From the NCBI GenBank assembly GCA_032017425.1, contig DALZPW010000001.1: 64,000 nt of DNA; one strand, 5' to 3'. Shown piece after piece: positions 32,200 to 42,700 of the stretch. Positions within the stretch are counted from its first letter, which is position 1. Every line of letters begins with the position of its first letter. Position numbers and translations under genes: made by a program. Below the pieces are notes generated by a model, which did not search any database, was not told the DNA's origin, and saw nothing but the letters and a program-made list of their open reading frames with translations. The DNA comes from Faucicola tetraodonis (lineage in GTDB: Bacteria > Pseudomonadota > Gammaproteobacteria > Pseudomonadales > Moraxellaceae).

Positions 32200-33735
32200 A
32201 TGTGTGGAGTTGTCGGTATAGCCGCTCACAGTGAAGTTAATCAAATGCTATACGATGCGCTGACTATGCTGCAGCATCGCGGGCAAGATGCCGCGGGTAT
32301 TGTGACATGTCAAGATGGCCGTCTGTTTTTGCGTAAAGAAAATGGCATGGTGCGCGATGTGTTTATGACACGTCATATGATGCGTCTTGTCGGTAATCAA
32401 GGCATCGGGCATGTACGTTACCCAACAGCTGGTACGTCTAGCAGTGCGGAAGCTCAGCCTTTTTATGTCAATTCGCCGTATGGTATTACCTTGGCGCATA
32501 ATGGTAATTTGACCAACGCAGAAGAGATTGCCAAAGAACTGTTTATGGAAGATATGCGCCATATTAATACCGATTCTGATTCCGAAGTCTTGCTCAATGT
32601 GCTAGCGCATGAGATGCAAAAACTCGGTATCCAGCATCCAAGCCCCGATGATATTTTTGAAGCGATGACATCCGTCTACAAACGTATCGAAGGTGCGTAT
32701 GCGGTGGTCGCCATGATTACGGGCTATGGTATTTTGGCATTTCGTGACCCCAATGGCATTCGCCCGCTGATTTTTGGTCAACGATTAGCGGAAAATGGCG
32801 GCTTTGAATATGTGGTGGCATCTGAGTCAGTTGCGTTAACCGCATTGGGTTTTGATATCGTTCGAGATGTGAAGCCCGGTGAAGCGATTTTTATTGATGA
32901 AAACAATAACTTTTTTAGTCGTCAGTGTGTCGAAGCCAAAGAGTTTAGACCTTGCATTTTTGAATACGTCTATTTTGCCCGCCCAGATTCGATTATTGAT
33001 AATATTTCTGTTTATAAAGCCCGCATGCGTATGGGCGAGTCGTTAGCGCAGAAAATCATCAAAGAATGGGGCGAAGATCACGGGATTGACGTGGTTATTC
33101 CTATTCCCGATACCTCACGTACTTCTGCGATGGAGCTTGCCCAGCATCTAGGTGTGAAATACCGTGAAGGCTTTATGAAAAACCGCTATATCGGTCGCAC
33201 CTTTATTATGCCAGGTCAACAGCAACGCAAAAAATCGGTGCGTCAAAAATTAAGCGCAGTGCCTTTTGAATTTAGAAATAAAAACGTATTGTTGGTCGAC
33301 GATTCAATTGTACGTGGCACGACTTGCCACGAGATTATCCAAATGGCACGTGATGCTGGCGCCAATAATGTGTATTTTGCCAGTGCGGCGCCACCTGTCA
33401 AATATCCCAATGTGTATGGTATTGACATGCCAGCGCGCAATGAGCTGATTGCATCAGGTCATAGTGTGGAAGAAGTGTGTAAAATCATCGGCGCGGATCG
33501 TTTGATATTCCAAGATTTGGATGATTTGATTGAAGCGGTACAAGACAAACACAGCGATGCCAAAAAATTTGATTGTTCGGTATTTGATGGCAAATACATC
33601 GCTGGTGGTATTGATGAAGACTACTTGGATGAATTACAGCGTAAACGCAGTGATAAAGCCAAACAGAAAAAATCTGGCATACAAGACGTGGCTGATACGC
33701 CTGTGGATATCGTCGGGGTACAAACCGAGGTGTAA
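32200..33735 (+). CDS. purF: Amidophosphoribosyltransferase
   Basis: First committed step of purine synthesis: glutamine + PRPP to phosphoribosylamine. 511 residues. Cys-2 (M-C-GVVGIAAHSE) is the N-terminal nucleophile of the glutaminase domain. MLQHRGQDAAGI, GHVRYPTAG and HNGNLTNA are glutaminase segments. The phosphoribosyltransferase domain carries IPDTSRTSAMELAQHLG and the PRPP loop VLLVDDSIVRGTTCHE. The C-terminal ~30 residues (RKRSDKAKQKKSGIQDV...) are lysine-rich and variable. AAGGGG precedes the ATG. Ends at a bidirectional terminator shared with azlD. Confidence 0.98.
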   Translation: MCGVVGIAAHSEVNQMLYDALTMLQHRGQDAAGIVTCQDGRLFLRKENGMVRDVFMTRHMMRLVGNQGIGHVRYPTAGTSSSAEAQPFYVNSPYGITLAHNGNLTNAEEIAKELFMEDMRHINTDSDSEVLLNVLAHEMQKLGIQHPSPDDIFEAMTSVYKRIEGAYAVVAMITGYGILAFRDPNGIRPLIFGQRLAENGGFEYVVASESVALTALGFDIVRDVKPGEAIFIDENNNFFSRQCVEAKEFRPCIFEYVYFARPDSIIDNISVYKARMRMGESLAQKIIKEWGEDHGIDVVIPIPDTSRTSAMELAQHLGVKYREGFMKNRYIGRTFIMPGQQQRKKSVRQKLSAVPFEFRNKNVLLVDDSIVRGTTCHEIIQMARDAGANNVYFASAAPPVKYPNVYGIDMPARNELIASGHSVEEVCKIIGADRLIFQDLDDLIEAVQDKHSDAKKFDCSVFDGKYIAGGIDEDYLDELQRKRSDKAKQKKSGIQDVADTPVDIVGVQTEV

Positions 33736-33747
33736 GTTATCCTGCAT

Positions 33748-33776
33748 AAAAAAAGCCCAAGTAGGGCTTTTTTTTA
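33748..33776. terminator. Bidirectional terminator between purF and azlD
   Basis: AAAAAGCCC / GGGCTTTTT stem with a 5-nt loop. Its right T-run overlaps the azlD stop codon. Confidence 0.88.
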
Positions 33777-34163
33777 TGGGGATTGAAAACCTATCAGATT
33801 CAATCCCCATAAAAACCCATTAAGGCTAGCAATTCCCACCAGCATACTTAGCAGTAATTGCTTTTTCCAATGATAGCTGAGCAACACCACTATCAGCGCC
33901 AATATCTCTGCCACAAGTAATGGCGATAAGCCCAGACTCACACTCAGAGCGTTGGGCATAGCCTTGGGCTGCTGCCAATGCAAAGAAGTTAAAATCAACA
34001 GCGTCATCACGGATAATGGCAATGCTTTATTCACCGCGAGTAACAAGGGGGCATCCAATAATCGCTTTGGCAAAATTATCGGGGTGATGCGGGTGAGAAA
34101 AGTCACCAACGCCATGGTAAAAATAGCGGCGACTAAATAAACGTTATCAGGTGGTGTGTTCAT
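33774..34163 (-). CDS. azlD: AzlD-family branched-chain amino acid exporter subunit
   Basis: 129 residues, small hydrophobic protein with about four membrane helices (LVAAIFTMALVTFLTRITPIIL; ALPLSVMTLLILTSL; VSLGLSPLLVAEILALIVVLLSY; LLLSMLVGIASLNGFLW). The start (YLVAAIFTMALVTFLTRITPII) is that of AzlD. It partners AzlC for valine/leucine/isoleucine (or azaleucine) efflux. It lies 61 bp downstream of azlC on the same strand. No clear ribosome site. The stop codon falls in the terminator stem region. Confidence 0.92.
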   Translation of the reverse strand: MNTPPDNVYLVAAIFTMALVTFLTRITPIILPKRLLDAPLLLAVNKALPLSVMTLLILTSLHWQQPKAMPNALSVSLGLSPLLVAEILALIVVLLSYHWKKQLLLSMLVGIASLNGFLWGLNLIGFQSP

Positions 34164-34224
34164 AATATTCTAACGATTAATGGATAAATTTTTTGGCGGT
34201 TGAGCTGTCAGATAGTTTGAACTG

Positions 34225-34932
34225 TCAAGTAGCTTGCTGATGAGCAGATTTATTGCTCATAAAAAAGTGGATGATAATGAGTCCCAAACTCACGCAAATC
34301 GCTGATAGTAAAAGCCAATCGGATATAAAATAAAACGCCGCTGTGAACGCAATGATGGCGATGAAGATGGGATAGTAAGCCTTGACTGCTTTAAACTGCT
34401 CGTAGGCTAAAATAGCAAATAAGCACACTAACGCAAAATCCAAATGAGGCACCCAATCATTGAGCCCTGCACCCAGCATAATGCCTAATATGGTACCGAT
34501 AACCCAATAACACTGATTGAGCAAACTCACAGGTAGTATCAGCCTTTGGCGTTCATTTGCATGAAGGGTGGTTAACACGGAGAAAGTTTCATCGGTTAAC
34601 GCAAACAAGCAATAAAGTCGACTGATAGGATTGGTTGGTAATTGTTTTAACAAAGGAATGGCATAAAAAGCGTGGCGCAAATTTATCGCTAAGGTATTGC
34701 TGGCGAGGGTTGAGATTCCAACCCCGCCCGCTAACAGCGTAATAGAAGCATATTGCGCCGCACCCGCGTATAACACCACACTAGATAAAATCGCCGCCCA
34801 TATAGGCAGTTTTGCCGCCACAAACAACACGCCAAAGGCAATCCCCGCAGGGATATAACCCATTGCCACAGGCAAGCTTACTTTAAACGCCTGTTGCCAT
34901 AACCCAGTTTTCATTAATTCATTTGTCATCAT
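34225..34932 (-). CDS. azlC: AzlC-family branched-chain amino acid exporter subunit
   Basis: 235 residues, about five to six membrane helices. The segment FKVSLPVAMGYIPAGIAFGVLFV near the N-terminus and SSVVLYAGAAQYASITLLAGG are characteristic of AzlC/YgaZ. Forms the azlC-azlD efflux pair; a Lrp-type regulator is not adjacent. The start could be either of two consecutive ATG codons. A secF terminator lies upstream. Confidence 0.93.
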   Translation of the reverse strand: MMTNELMKTGLWQQAFKVSLPVAMGYIPAGIAFGVLFVAAKLPIWAAILSSVVLYAGAAQYASITLLAGGVGISTLASNTLAINLRHAFYAIPLLKQLPTNPISRLYCLFALTDETFSVLTTLHANERQRLILPVSLLNQCYWVIGTILGIMLGAGLNDWVPHLDFALVCLFAILAYEQFKAVKAYYPIFIAIIAFTAAFYFISDWLLLSAICVSLGLIIIHFFMSNKSAHQQAT

Positions 34933-34959
34933 TGCTATTCTTGTTTAAATTTTAGCCAT

Positions 34960-34987
34960 AAAAATACCCTAGCAAGTAGGGTATTTT
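34960..34987 (-). terminator. Intrinsic terminator after secF
   Basis: Perfect 11-bp stem AAAATACCCTA / TAGGGTATTTT with a 5-nt loop and T-run on the minus strand, 15 bp after the secF stop. Confidence 0.9.
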
Positions 34988-35001
34988 GCCGCTCAAACCA
35001 T

Positions 35002-36264
35002 TTATTGATTATCTAACGCTTTGTTGTCGTACATAGGCGCATTGATAGGCGCATTGCGGTCTTCAAAAACCACTTCGTCCTCAACAAATTCTGGTTTGAC
35101 TTCGACAATAAAGTCTTTGCGCGACATACCTAGCCACAGTGGAATCGCACTGGCGATATACACCGATGAGAAAGTACCTAAAATCAAGCCAATGAGCAAT
35201 GCTACTGAGAACCAATGCAAGCTTTCACCGCCAAGCAGCAGCATCGCGACCACCACTAGCAACACCGTTGAAATGGTCATAATAGTACGACGTAGCGTTT
35301 CAGTGAGCGATAAATTGACAATTTGCGTTGGACTAGCACCACGGACACGGCGGAAATTCTCACGGATACGGTCAAAGACGACGATGGTATCGTTAATCGA
35401 GTAACCAATCAATGATAACACCGCGGCAAGCACGGTCAAATCAAACGGCCATCCGAAAAGTGCGAAAATACCCACGGTGATAATACTATCATGAAATAAC
35501 GCCAACACCGCGCCTAAGGCTAATTTGGCTTGGAAACGCACCATCACATAAATAAACATACACACTAATGCCAGTGCCGTTGCCCCCAATGAGCTGATAT
35601 AAATCTCATTACCTACTTGACTGCCAACCACGTCAATATTCTTGATGGTGGCATTGTTGTTGGGTAAATCTAACGCCGCATCAAGAGAGTTTGATAACCC
35701 TTCGATTTGTTTTTGCGGCGGCAGGCGTACCAAAATTTCTTTGTTACTGCCCAAATATTGCACCACACTGTCATTGATTTTATGGCTCGCTAAGGCTGAC
35801 TGAACTTGGGCTTGTTGCACCGGTTGCTCATATACAACCGTGGCTGACACACCGCCTGTAAAGTCTAAGCCCAGATTTAAACCTTTGGTTAAAATAGCGA
35901 CCAAACCCAGAATCGTTAAGATGGCGGATAATATGGCAAAAGGTTTAGATACTTTCAAAAAATTAATGATACGCCGACCGGCAAAGAATTTTTCACCGCC
36001 AAAACCCTCTGCCGAAAATTCAGCAGTGGGAGCGTTAGCCACCGCTAACCCAGCGTTTTGGGTTGTCGTATCGGAGGAGTTGGCAGGCTGCTTGACCAAA
36101 TTTTTATTCACCCCTTTACCATTACGGCGCGGCGTTCTGCGGTGCTGTGTATTTGATACCATTTCATCGCTACGACGTACGCCAAGCTCGGAGAGTTTTT
36201 GCTCGGGGTTAATGGGTTCTGAGCCGTCTAAACCGTCTAGATCCTCTAACTTGTCATCATTCAT
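35002..36264 (-). CDS. secF: Protein translocase subunit SecF with long N-terminal extension
   Basis: Inner-membrane SecDF subunit that helps preprotein release at the periplasmic side. 420 residues (E. coli SecF 323). The core starts around residue 93 (FFAGRRIINFLKVSKPFAILS), with the SecF segment LNLGLDFTGG, the TM block AVLSLIGYSINDTIVVFDRIRENFRR (conserved), and LLLGGESLHWFSVALLIGLILGTFSS. The first ~90 residues are a charged, Asn/Ser/Thr-rich low-complexity cytoplasmic tail, unlike typical SecF. The start at 36264 has AAGGAG 6 nt upstream and lies 10 bp after the secD stop. An upstream alternative at 36282 would overlap secD. Confidence 0.95.
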   Translation of the reverse strand: MNDDKLEDLDGLDGSEPINPEQKLSELGVRRSDEMVSNTQHRRTPRRNGKGVNKNLVKQPANSSDTTTQNAGLAVANAPTAEFSAEGFGGEKFFAGRRIINFLKVSKPFAILSAILTILGLVAILTKGLNLGLDFTGGVSATVVYEQPVQQAQVQSALASHKINDSVVQYLGSNKEILVRLPPQKQIEGLSNSLDAALDLPNNNATIKNIDVVGSQVGNEIYISSLGATALALVCMFIYVMVRFQAKLALGAVLALFHDSIITVGIFALFGWPFDLTVLAAVLSLIGYSINDTIVVFDRIRENFRRVRGASPTQIVNLSLTETLRRTIMTISTVLLVVVAMLLLGGESLHWFSVALLIGLILGTFSSVYIASAIPLWLGMSRKDFIVEVKPEFVEDEVVFEDRNAPINAPMYDNKALDNQ

Positions 36265-36274
36265 TATTCGCTCC

Positions 36275-38170
36275 TTAACCAATACTTAGGCGTTTGACAG
36301 TTTTGCGGTAGCCATAAGCTAACTGTACCAGTGCACGCGTGACGGTCACTGAGGTGAAGATAGAGCTGGCAATACCAATGGCTAAGGTGACAGCAAAACC
36401 TTTAATCGGACCTGTACCAATCGCAAATAAAATAAATGCGACAATCAAGGTAGTTAGCTGCGCATCAAAAATACTGGTAAATGCGCGGTTAAAACCCGCC
36501 ACAATCGCAGATTTAGGTCTGGCGCCGTTGGCAAGCTCTTCGCGGATGCGTTCAAATATCAGCACGTTGGCATCCACCGCCATCCCGATGGTTAACACGA
36601 TACCTGCGATACCCGGCAATGTCAGGGCAGAACCAATCAATGACATGATGGCTAAAATCATCATTAAGTTAAAAATTAACGCAATATTGGCAATCAAACC
36701 AAATAAACGATAAAAAATAATCATAAATAAGAACACGAGTAAGTAGCCGACTTGGGTAGAGAACATACCTTTTTGGATGTTATCTTGTCCCAATGATGGA
36801 CCAATAGTACGTTCTTCAACAAAATACATGGGCGCCGCTAGCGCACCTGCACGAAGTAACAAAGCCAGCTCTGAGGCTTCTGCATTACTATCTAAGCCCG
36901 TGATTTGGAAAGTTGAGCCAAAGACGCCTTGAATGGTCGCTTGATTGATAATATGGCTTTCTGCGTAAGGTGTTCTTACTTCTTTATTTTGACCCGTCAC
37001 TGGGTCTGGCTGGAAGGTGACACGCTGCTTATTTTCAATAAACAGCACCGCCATTTGTTTGCCCACTGATTTTGCTGTGGTGTTTTGCATCAAACGACCA
37101 CCCGCGTTATCCAGCGTGATATTCACTTGGGGGCGACCATTTTGATCCATCCCTGCTTGGGCATCCTGTACGTTTCGACCGGTGACCACAGCTTGACGTT
37201 CCAATAAGGTTTTTTGTGGGCTATCGACTTCACCAAATGAATAGGCTTCAGTGCCTGCAGGCAATACCCCAGATGGATTGGCTTGGAAAGTATTGTTTTG
37301 GTCAGACACCATACGAAATTCTAGATTGGCAGTACGACCAATGACCCGTTTGGCTTCTGCGGTATCTTGTACCCCGGGTAATTCCACCACAATACGGTTG
37401 GCACCTTGGGATTGCACCACGGCTTCAGCCACGCCTAGCTCATTAATACGGTTTCGTAAAGTCGTCAAGTTTTGGGTGACCGCATCTTGAGAGATTTGTG
37501 AAATCGTCGACTGGGTCAAGGTCATGTTAATCGCTGGACCCCCCGCATTGATGAGCGGTTGTAATTCGTAATTTGTCCCAAAGCGACTACGTAACACATT
37601 AATGGCTTGATCACGCGCGGCATTATCGACAAAGTTTAAAGTCAGATTATTTTGCCCTGCTTGTAAATTGGTCACGGCAATTTTTTGGTTGCGTAGCTCT
37701 GTACGGATATCTCGAGTTAAGTTTTCCAAACGCTGAGAGACGGTTTTGCTCATATCGACTTCTAGTACAAACCGTACACCACCCCGCAAGTCCAAGCCTA
37801 ATTTAATAGGATTGCCGCCAATATTACGTAGCCATGCTGGCGTGGTTTGTGCCAAGTTCAGTGCCACAACGTAATTGTCGCCAAGCTTTTCTTTTAGCAC
37901 TTGTTGCGCTTTAAGCTGCGTTTCAGTCGACTCATCACCAATTTTTAACAAAGCTGATTTACCATCAAAACTGTTGTTTTTGGTTGGGATATTGGCGGCA
38001 TTTAGGATGGTTTCCGCTTGTTTTAACACATCATTGGTCAATGTGGTACTAGCGGAAGCCCCCGTGATCTGAACGGCGGGCTTGTCTGGATAAAGGTTTG
38101 GTAGGGCATACAGGGTGCTCAGTAGCAGCACAATGCCGATTAAAAAGTATTTCCAAGCAGGGTAGTGCAT
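36275..38170 (-). CDS. secD: Protein translocase subunit SecD
   Basis: 631 residues. N-terminal helix (WKYFLIGIVLLLSTLYALP), then DLRGGVRFVLEVDM (P1 domain start, LGLDLRGG), LRNRINELGVAEAVVQSQGANRIVVELPGVQD, and the periplasmic domain. The C-terminal helices carry GIAGIVLTIGMAVDANVLIFERIREEL and GFNRAFTSIFDAQLTTLIVAFILF, the conserved RND-like TM4 region with the essential Asp. secF follows with a 10-bp gap and yajC lies upstream, so yajC-secD-secF form the usual cluster. No anomaly seen. Confidence 0.97.
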   Translation of the reverse strand: MHYPAWKYFLIGIVLLLSTLYALPNLYPDKPAVQITGASASTTLTNDVLKQAETILNAANIPTKNNSFDGKSALLKIGDESTETQLKAQQVLKEKLGDNYVVALNLAQTTPAWLRNIGGNPIKLGLDLRGGVRFVLEVDMSKTVSQRLENLTRDIRTELRNQKIAVTNLQAGQNNLTLNFVDNAARDQAINVLRSRFGTNYELQPLINAGGPAINMTLTQSTISQISQDAVTQNLTTLRNRINELGVAEAVVQSQGANRIVVELPGVQDTAEAKRVIGRTANLEFRMVSDQNNTFQANPSGVLPAGTEAYSFGEVDSPQKTLLERQAVVTGRNVQDAQAGMDQNGRPQVNITLDNAGGRLMQNTTAKSVGKQMAVLFIENKQRVTFQPDPVTGQNKEVRTPYAESHIINQATIQGVFGSTFQITGLDSNAEASELALLLRAGALAAPMYFVEERTIGPSLGQDNIQKGMFSTQVGYLLVFLFMIIFYRLFGLIANIALIFNLMMILAIMSLIGSALTLPGIAGIVLTIGMAVDANVLIFERIREELANGARPKSAIVAGFNRAFTSIFDAQLTTLIVAFILFAIGTGPIKGFAVTLAIGIASSIFTSVTVTRALVQLAYGYRKTVKRLSIG

Positions 38171-38324
38171 AATCTTGACTTCTTAAACTTGATTTTTTTA
38201 GGTAACTAGTTGTTCTACTAGGGCTATTAACCGCGATCAACAAGGCAGTACAATATCATAATAGCCAGTTGGCAACTTAACAGAATGCTAGGTCGCCAAC
38301 CTGACAGGTGAGCTGCATCGGCAA

Positions 38325-38684
38325 TTATTTAAGACTATCAATGGTACCCACAGGCAATACCGAAATGATCGAGGCACGTTGCACCATCACCTCTTGGGTA
38401 GTGTTTAATGCCACAACCGCATATTCACCTTGAAGCTTTTTGATTTTCCCCATCAAGCCACCGGCAAATACCACTTCATTGCCTTCCTTAATGGCATCAA
38501 TCATTTGACGATGCTCTTTGTTACGACGGCTTTGTGGTCGGATAATAATGAAGTAAAAAATAGCAAAAAAAGCCAATGGCAATAGCATTTGCATGATGGT
38601 GGAAGCACCCGTTCCAGTAGGCGCTGCCGCCGCACCTTCCGCATGGGCAGATTGAATAAATGCTAAAATAGCGGTAAGTAGCAT
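38325..38684 (-). CDS. yajC: Preprotein translocase subunit YajC
   Basis: Small inner-membrane SecDF-associated protein. 119 residues from the chosen ATG, with a short Ala/Gly-rich start, one membrane helix (MQMLLPLAFFAIFYFIIIRP), then RRNKEHRQMIDAIKEGNEVVFAGGLMGKI and VQRASIISVLPVGTI, matching YajC. Earlier in-frame starts give a 145-residue form; the 38684 ATG follows GAAGGG and fits the family length. tgt/queA are not upstream here. Confidence 0.94.
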   Translation of the reverse strand: MLLTAILAFIQSAHAEGAAAAPTGTGASTIMQMLLPLAFFAIFYFIIIRPQSRRNKEHRQMIDAIKEGNEVVFAGGLMGKIKKLQGEYAVVALNTTQEVMVQRASIISVLPVGTIDSLK

Positions 38685-39015
38685 AGTTGAAATACCCTTC
38701 AATTGAGATTTAGTCATAAAATGGTGATAAAAACAACCTGTAATGATAACCGATTTAGCCAAATTAATAAATGATTAACCCTTGTTTGCTGAAATAATTC
38801 AGTGCTGTAAAAACGATGATTGATTTGGCAATCCAGCGATTTTGGATAGTTTTGGATAATAAGTTCAAAAATTTTTATCGGGGTTATTCACTATTTTATG
38901 CTTGATAATTAACAATGACGTAACAATAAAATTAATGGTTATGCTATGCTTAGTTGTAACAAATTATTTCTTTTAGGGTCAAACAATTGGGTGTTACCAA
39001 TTGAAGGAAAATCTC

Positions 39016-39525
39016 ATGAGTATCACGTTAAATTTTCAACCGATTGATAAAATCCGAAAGCAAGTAAAGTCAAAACTATGGCTAGGTCTAGTCATCGCGA
39101 CTTCGTTAACCGTCCCAACGCTGGCAAACGCTGAAATCACCCAGCGTGATATCGACAATTACGGTACTGCGATGGCGGCTGCAGCAAATGCCAAAAGTAT
39201 TTCGCGCGTTGCAAACCTAGTAGCAGATGATGCCTTGATATCTGTGTCGCGTAAAAGAAAAACCACCACCTTAAATAAAAGCAATTATTTAAACCTCTTG
39301 CAAAACAACTGGTCAAAAGCAACGCAATATGGCTATGATATACAATTAAATAATGTGGTATTTAGCGGTAACCATGCCAAAGCAGATGCCATAACCACAG
39401 AAGTCATCGTCGAAAATAACCTGACGACACGTTTAGTAACAACTTCACGTATTACCTTTGCTGAAAGCGGTAACTCGGTGTTATTGTCTAGGGCGATTAG
39501 CCAACTTGTGATTGAAAAGCACTAA
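39016..39525 (+). CDS. Unknown exported protein, possible NTF2-like fold
   Basis: 169 residues. The basic start and hydrophobic helix (WLGLVIATSLTVPTLANA) form a signal peptide with cleavage around NAE at about residue 38. The mature ~130 residues (RDIDNYGTAMAAAANAKSIS, VADDALISV, LLQNNW, AKADAITTEVIVEN, SRITF) have the size and strand pattern of SnoaL/NTF2-like domains, but I cannot assign a family. AAGGA lies 7 nt before this ATG; the in-frame TTG at 39001 is unlikely. A terminator follows. Monocistronic. Confidence 0.7.
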   Translation: MSITLNFQPIDKIRKQVKSKLWLGLVIATSLTVPTLANAEITQRDIDNYGTAMAAAANAKSISRVANLVADDALISVSRKRKTTTLNKSNYLNLLQNNWSKATQYGYDIQLNNVVFSGNHAKADAITTEVIVENNLTTRLVTTSRITFAESGNSVLLSRAISQLVIEKH

Positions 39526-39556
39526 TTTAGTGGTATTAAAAGTGGTGTTAAACAGG

Positions 39557-39588
39557 GTGGTGCAAAAGTTTTGTGCCACTTTTTTTAT
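39557..39588 (+). terminator. Intrinsic terminator
   Basis: GTGGTGCAAAA / TTTTGTGCCAC stem with two G-T wobbles, then TTTTTTT, after the exported-protein gene. Confidence 0.75.
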
Positions 39589-39752
39589 GGATTCTAGTAT
39601 AATTTCAGCCAATATTTAATTTCACGGGCTTGAAATCACAGCCGTTTTTTTATTTATAATGTCAAATTTTAGCTTATATTCTTTCATAGTGTTACGCTAT
39701 GGGATGGGTATATGTCCTACATCTAAATTGCAAAAAAGAGCTAGGAATCATC

Positions 39753-42700
39753 ATGTTGCTTTCGATAAGCCATTCATCAAAAAAAACTATCAAACCGTTA
39801 AGTTTAGCTATTTCCTCTATTATTTTGGCAGCCTGTAGCAGTGCGCCAACCACCAGCACCACCAGTCCAGCCGGTAAACCTATGATTGGATCATCCAGTC
39901 ACAGCAAAAGCACGGTGCGTAGCGCGCAAGAAAATGCGGCGCTACTGGATATGGATAGTTTGGATGAACTGGAAGGCCTGCTTGAAGCCACCGACATGAG
40001 CATGGTAGAGAATAACGCTTTGTTGGTTCAGCGCTACGGTAATCTATGGGATAGACTGCGCGTCAATTTTCGTATGAACTCCAATGTGTACGATCCGCGT
40101 ATTGAAGCGCAAAAAAGTTGGTTTATTAGCCGCCAAGACTATCTAAACCGCTTAACAGCGCGTGCTAGCCGCTATTTATACTACACAGTACGCGAAGCTG
40201 AGCGTCGCAACATTCCAACGGAACTGGCATTATTGCCTGTGATTGAAAGCTCTTATGACCCCAATGCCAATAGTAACGCATCTGCGGCAGGGTTATGGCA
40301 GTTTATTCCAAGTACAGGTCGTATTTATGGGTTGAATCAAACCAGCACCTTTGATGGTCGCCGTGATGTGATTGAGTCAACCCGTGCCGCTTATGACTTT
40401 TTGACCGCCTTGTATAACCAATTTGGGAGTTGGGAGTTGGCATTGGCAGCGTACAATGCCGGTCCAGGCCGTGTCCAATCCGCGATTAATTATAATGCAG
40501 CACGTGGTCTACCAACGGATTATTGGTCGCTCAAATTACCCACTGAAACGATGAACTATGTCCCTCGGTTTTTGGCTGTGGCGCAAATCGTCAAAAATCC
40601 GAGTACCTACAATGTGTATTTACCCGCAATTGCGAACCGTCAGCATTTTAGAAGTGTCCCTGCCAATGTTGGCGTGAGCTTGCACGAAATTAGCAGCCTG
40701 ACAGGCGTAAGCTACGATGAACTGCGCGCCCTAAATCCTGCGTTAATTGCAGGTACGGTAGATATGTCAGGCCCAAGCCGTGTTCTGATTCCCAATGATC
40801 TCAATCAATCAATTGACCGTAAAATCACCCAATTACGCGGTAATGGTTATATGAGTCAACAAGGTTATTTGGCAAACAATAGCTATGTCACGCCTAAAAC
40901 TGTTACACCGACTTATAACACACCGACCACAAACTCTGGCAACCAAACCCGAAATACAACCACAAGTCAGGGTGATTCACTCAGTGCCGCCAAACAAGCC
41001 TATAGCAAAAAAGAAACAGTTAACTTGCCATCCTCTAGCAGCGATTTGGCGGCGATGGCAACTAGTATGGTTAAAAACCAAACCACGACTTATATCGCCC
41101 CCATTCCTAGTACACCAAGCATCCAAAGCCGCAATACAGTAATCAAAGAACCACCGATTACCGCCACTGAGCAAAAAATAGTGACCGCTGAAATGCAGTC
41201 TACCAATACATTACCAACCACTTCAGCCGTTGTTACTGCCAACAACACCGTGGTGCAAGAGCCGCCTTTATCCAATCAAGAGCGTAACTTGATTGCTAAA
41301 GAAATTGAAAAAACCGCACCACAAGTAGAGCAAGCGATTAACCCTACCGATGGTAATATCAAGCTCAATGCTATTCAGACTCAGCAATCTGTGCTAGAAG
41401 CCAAAGGCGAGACCAAAAAACTCAGTTACGAAGAACCGCCAGTGGTGTTGCCAAAAGAGGTCAAAATTACCCAAGCGTCGAGCTTAAATGGCAAAGCCCC
41501 AAACACGGCGCAAGCGACCACGAGCAAATCCAATACCACCAGTGAAAGCAAAGCTGTCACAGTTAGCAAGCAAGCTGCCAAAAAACGTCCGAGCGGCACA
41601 CGCAGCATCTATCAAGTCAAAGCTGGCGACACCTTGGCAAATATCGCCAGTCGCATGGGTGTAAATTGGCGAGATATCGCTGAATGGAACCAAATTGACC
41701 CAAATGCTGCCTTGCTAGCAGGTTCAACACTTTACTTATACAACGCCAAGCCTATCGAACCCAAAGTAGCAGAATCGCCAAAACGTAAAGCCAATAGCTA
41801 TATCGTGCAAGCGGGGGATACCTTGACAGACATCGCCGACAAGTTTGATCTAAATGTCAGTGAGTTAGCAAAATTCAATAATTTACCAGTCACTTATCAA
41901 GTGCGTACCAACCAAAACTTGTGGTTAATTCCAGACAAAATGCCAGAGCCGCCAGTGGCACAGCCCGCAGCGCAAAAGCCTGCCCCTGCTAGAGCTGAAG
42001 TGCAACCGGTATCAAGTCGTTATACGGTTCAGACGGGTGATACCTTGTCGGGTATCGCTGATCGACTGTCCGTATCGCCCAAAGACATTGCCGATGTCAA
42101 CGGTTTTAACACCAATTATCGTGTGCAAAAAGGACAAGTCATCATCGTGCCTGTCACAGTTGAAAAGGTCAAATATGCGCTAGCTGGCAAATCGATTAAC
42201 TACACAGTACGCCCAGGTGATAGTTTAGGTAGTGTCGCCAATAACTTTGATTTAACGGTAGCAGCTTTAGCCAAAGCCAATTATCTAAAACCGACGGCAA
42301 ATTTAATTCAAGGGCAAAAACTGGTTATTCCTCAAGCAGGATTGGGTACGGTGGCTAGTGTGACAGCGACCCGCGAACCGATGAGCAAGCAGGACTCTGC
42401 AAAACCAGAGAGCAAAAAAGAAACAAAAAAAGAGACCAAAACAGCCAAAGATACCCAATCAGAGGATGATAACAAGCCAGCGTCAAAACCAGTAAGCAAA
42501 TATAGCCGTGGTGATACGCAAAGCTACCAAGTAAAATCTGGTGATAGCCTGACAAACTTGAGTGCAAAATATGGCGTTTCCAAAAGCGAACTTGCCGCCT
42601 TAAATAATTTAAAAGGTAATGAGTCGTTATTGATTGGTCAAAACATCAAAATCCCGAAAACCACAACAACCTATAAAGTTAAAGCAGGCGAAGGCTTAAT

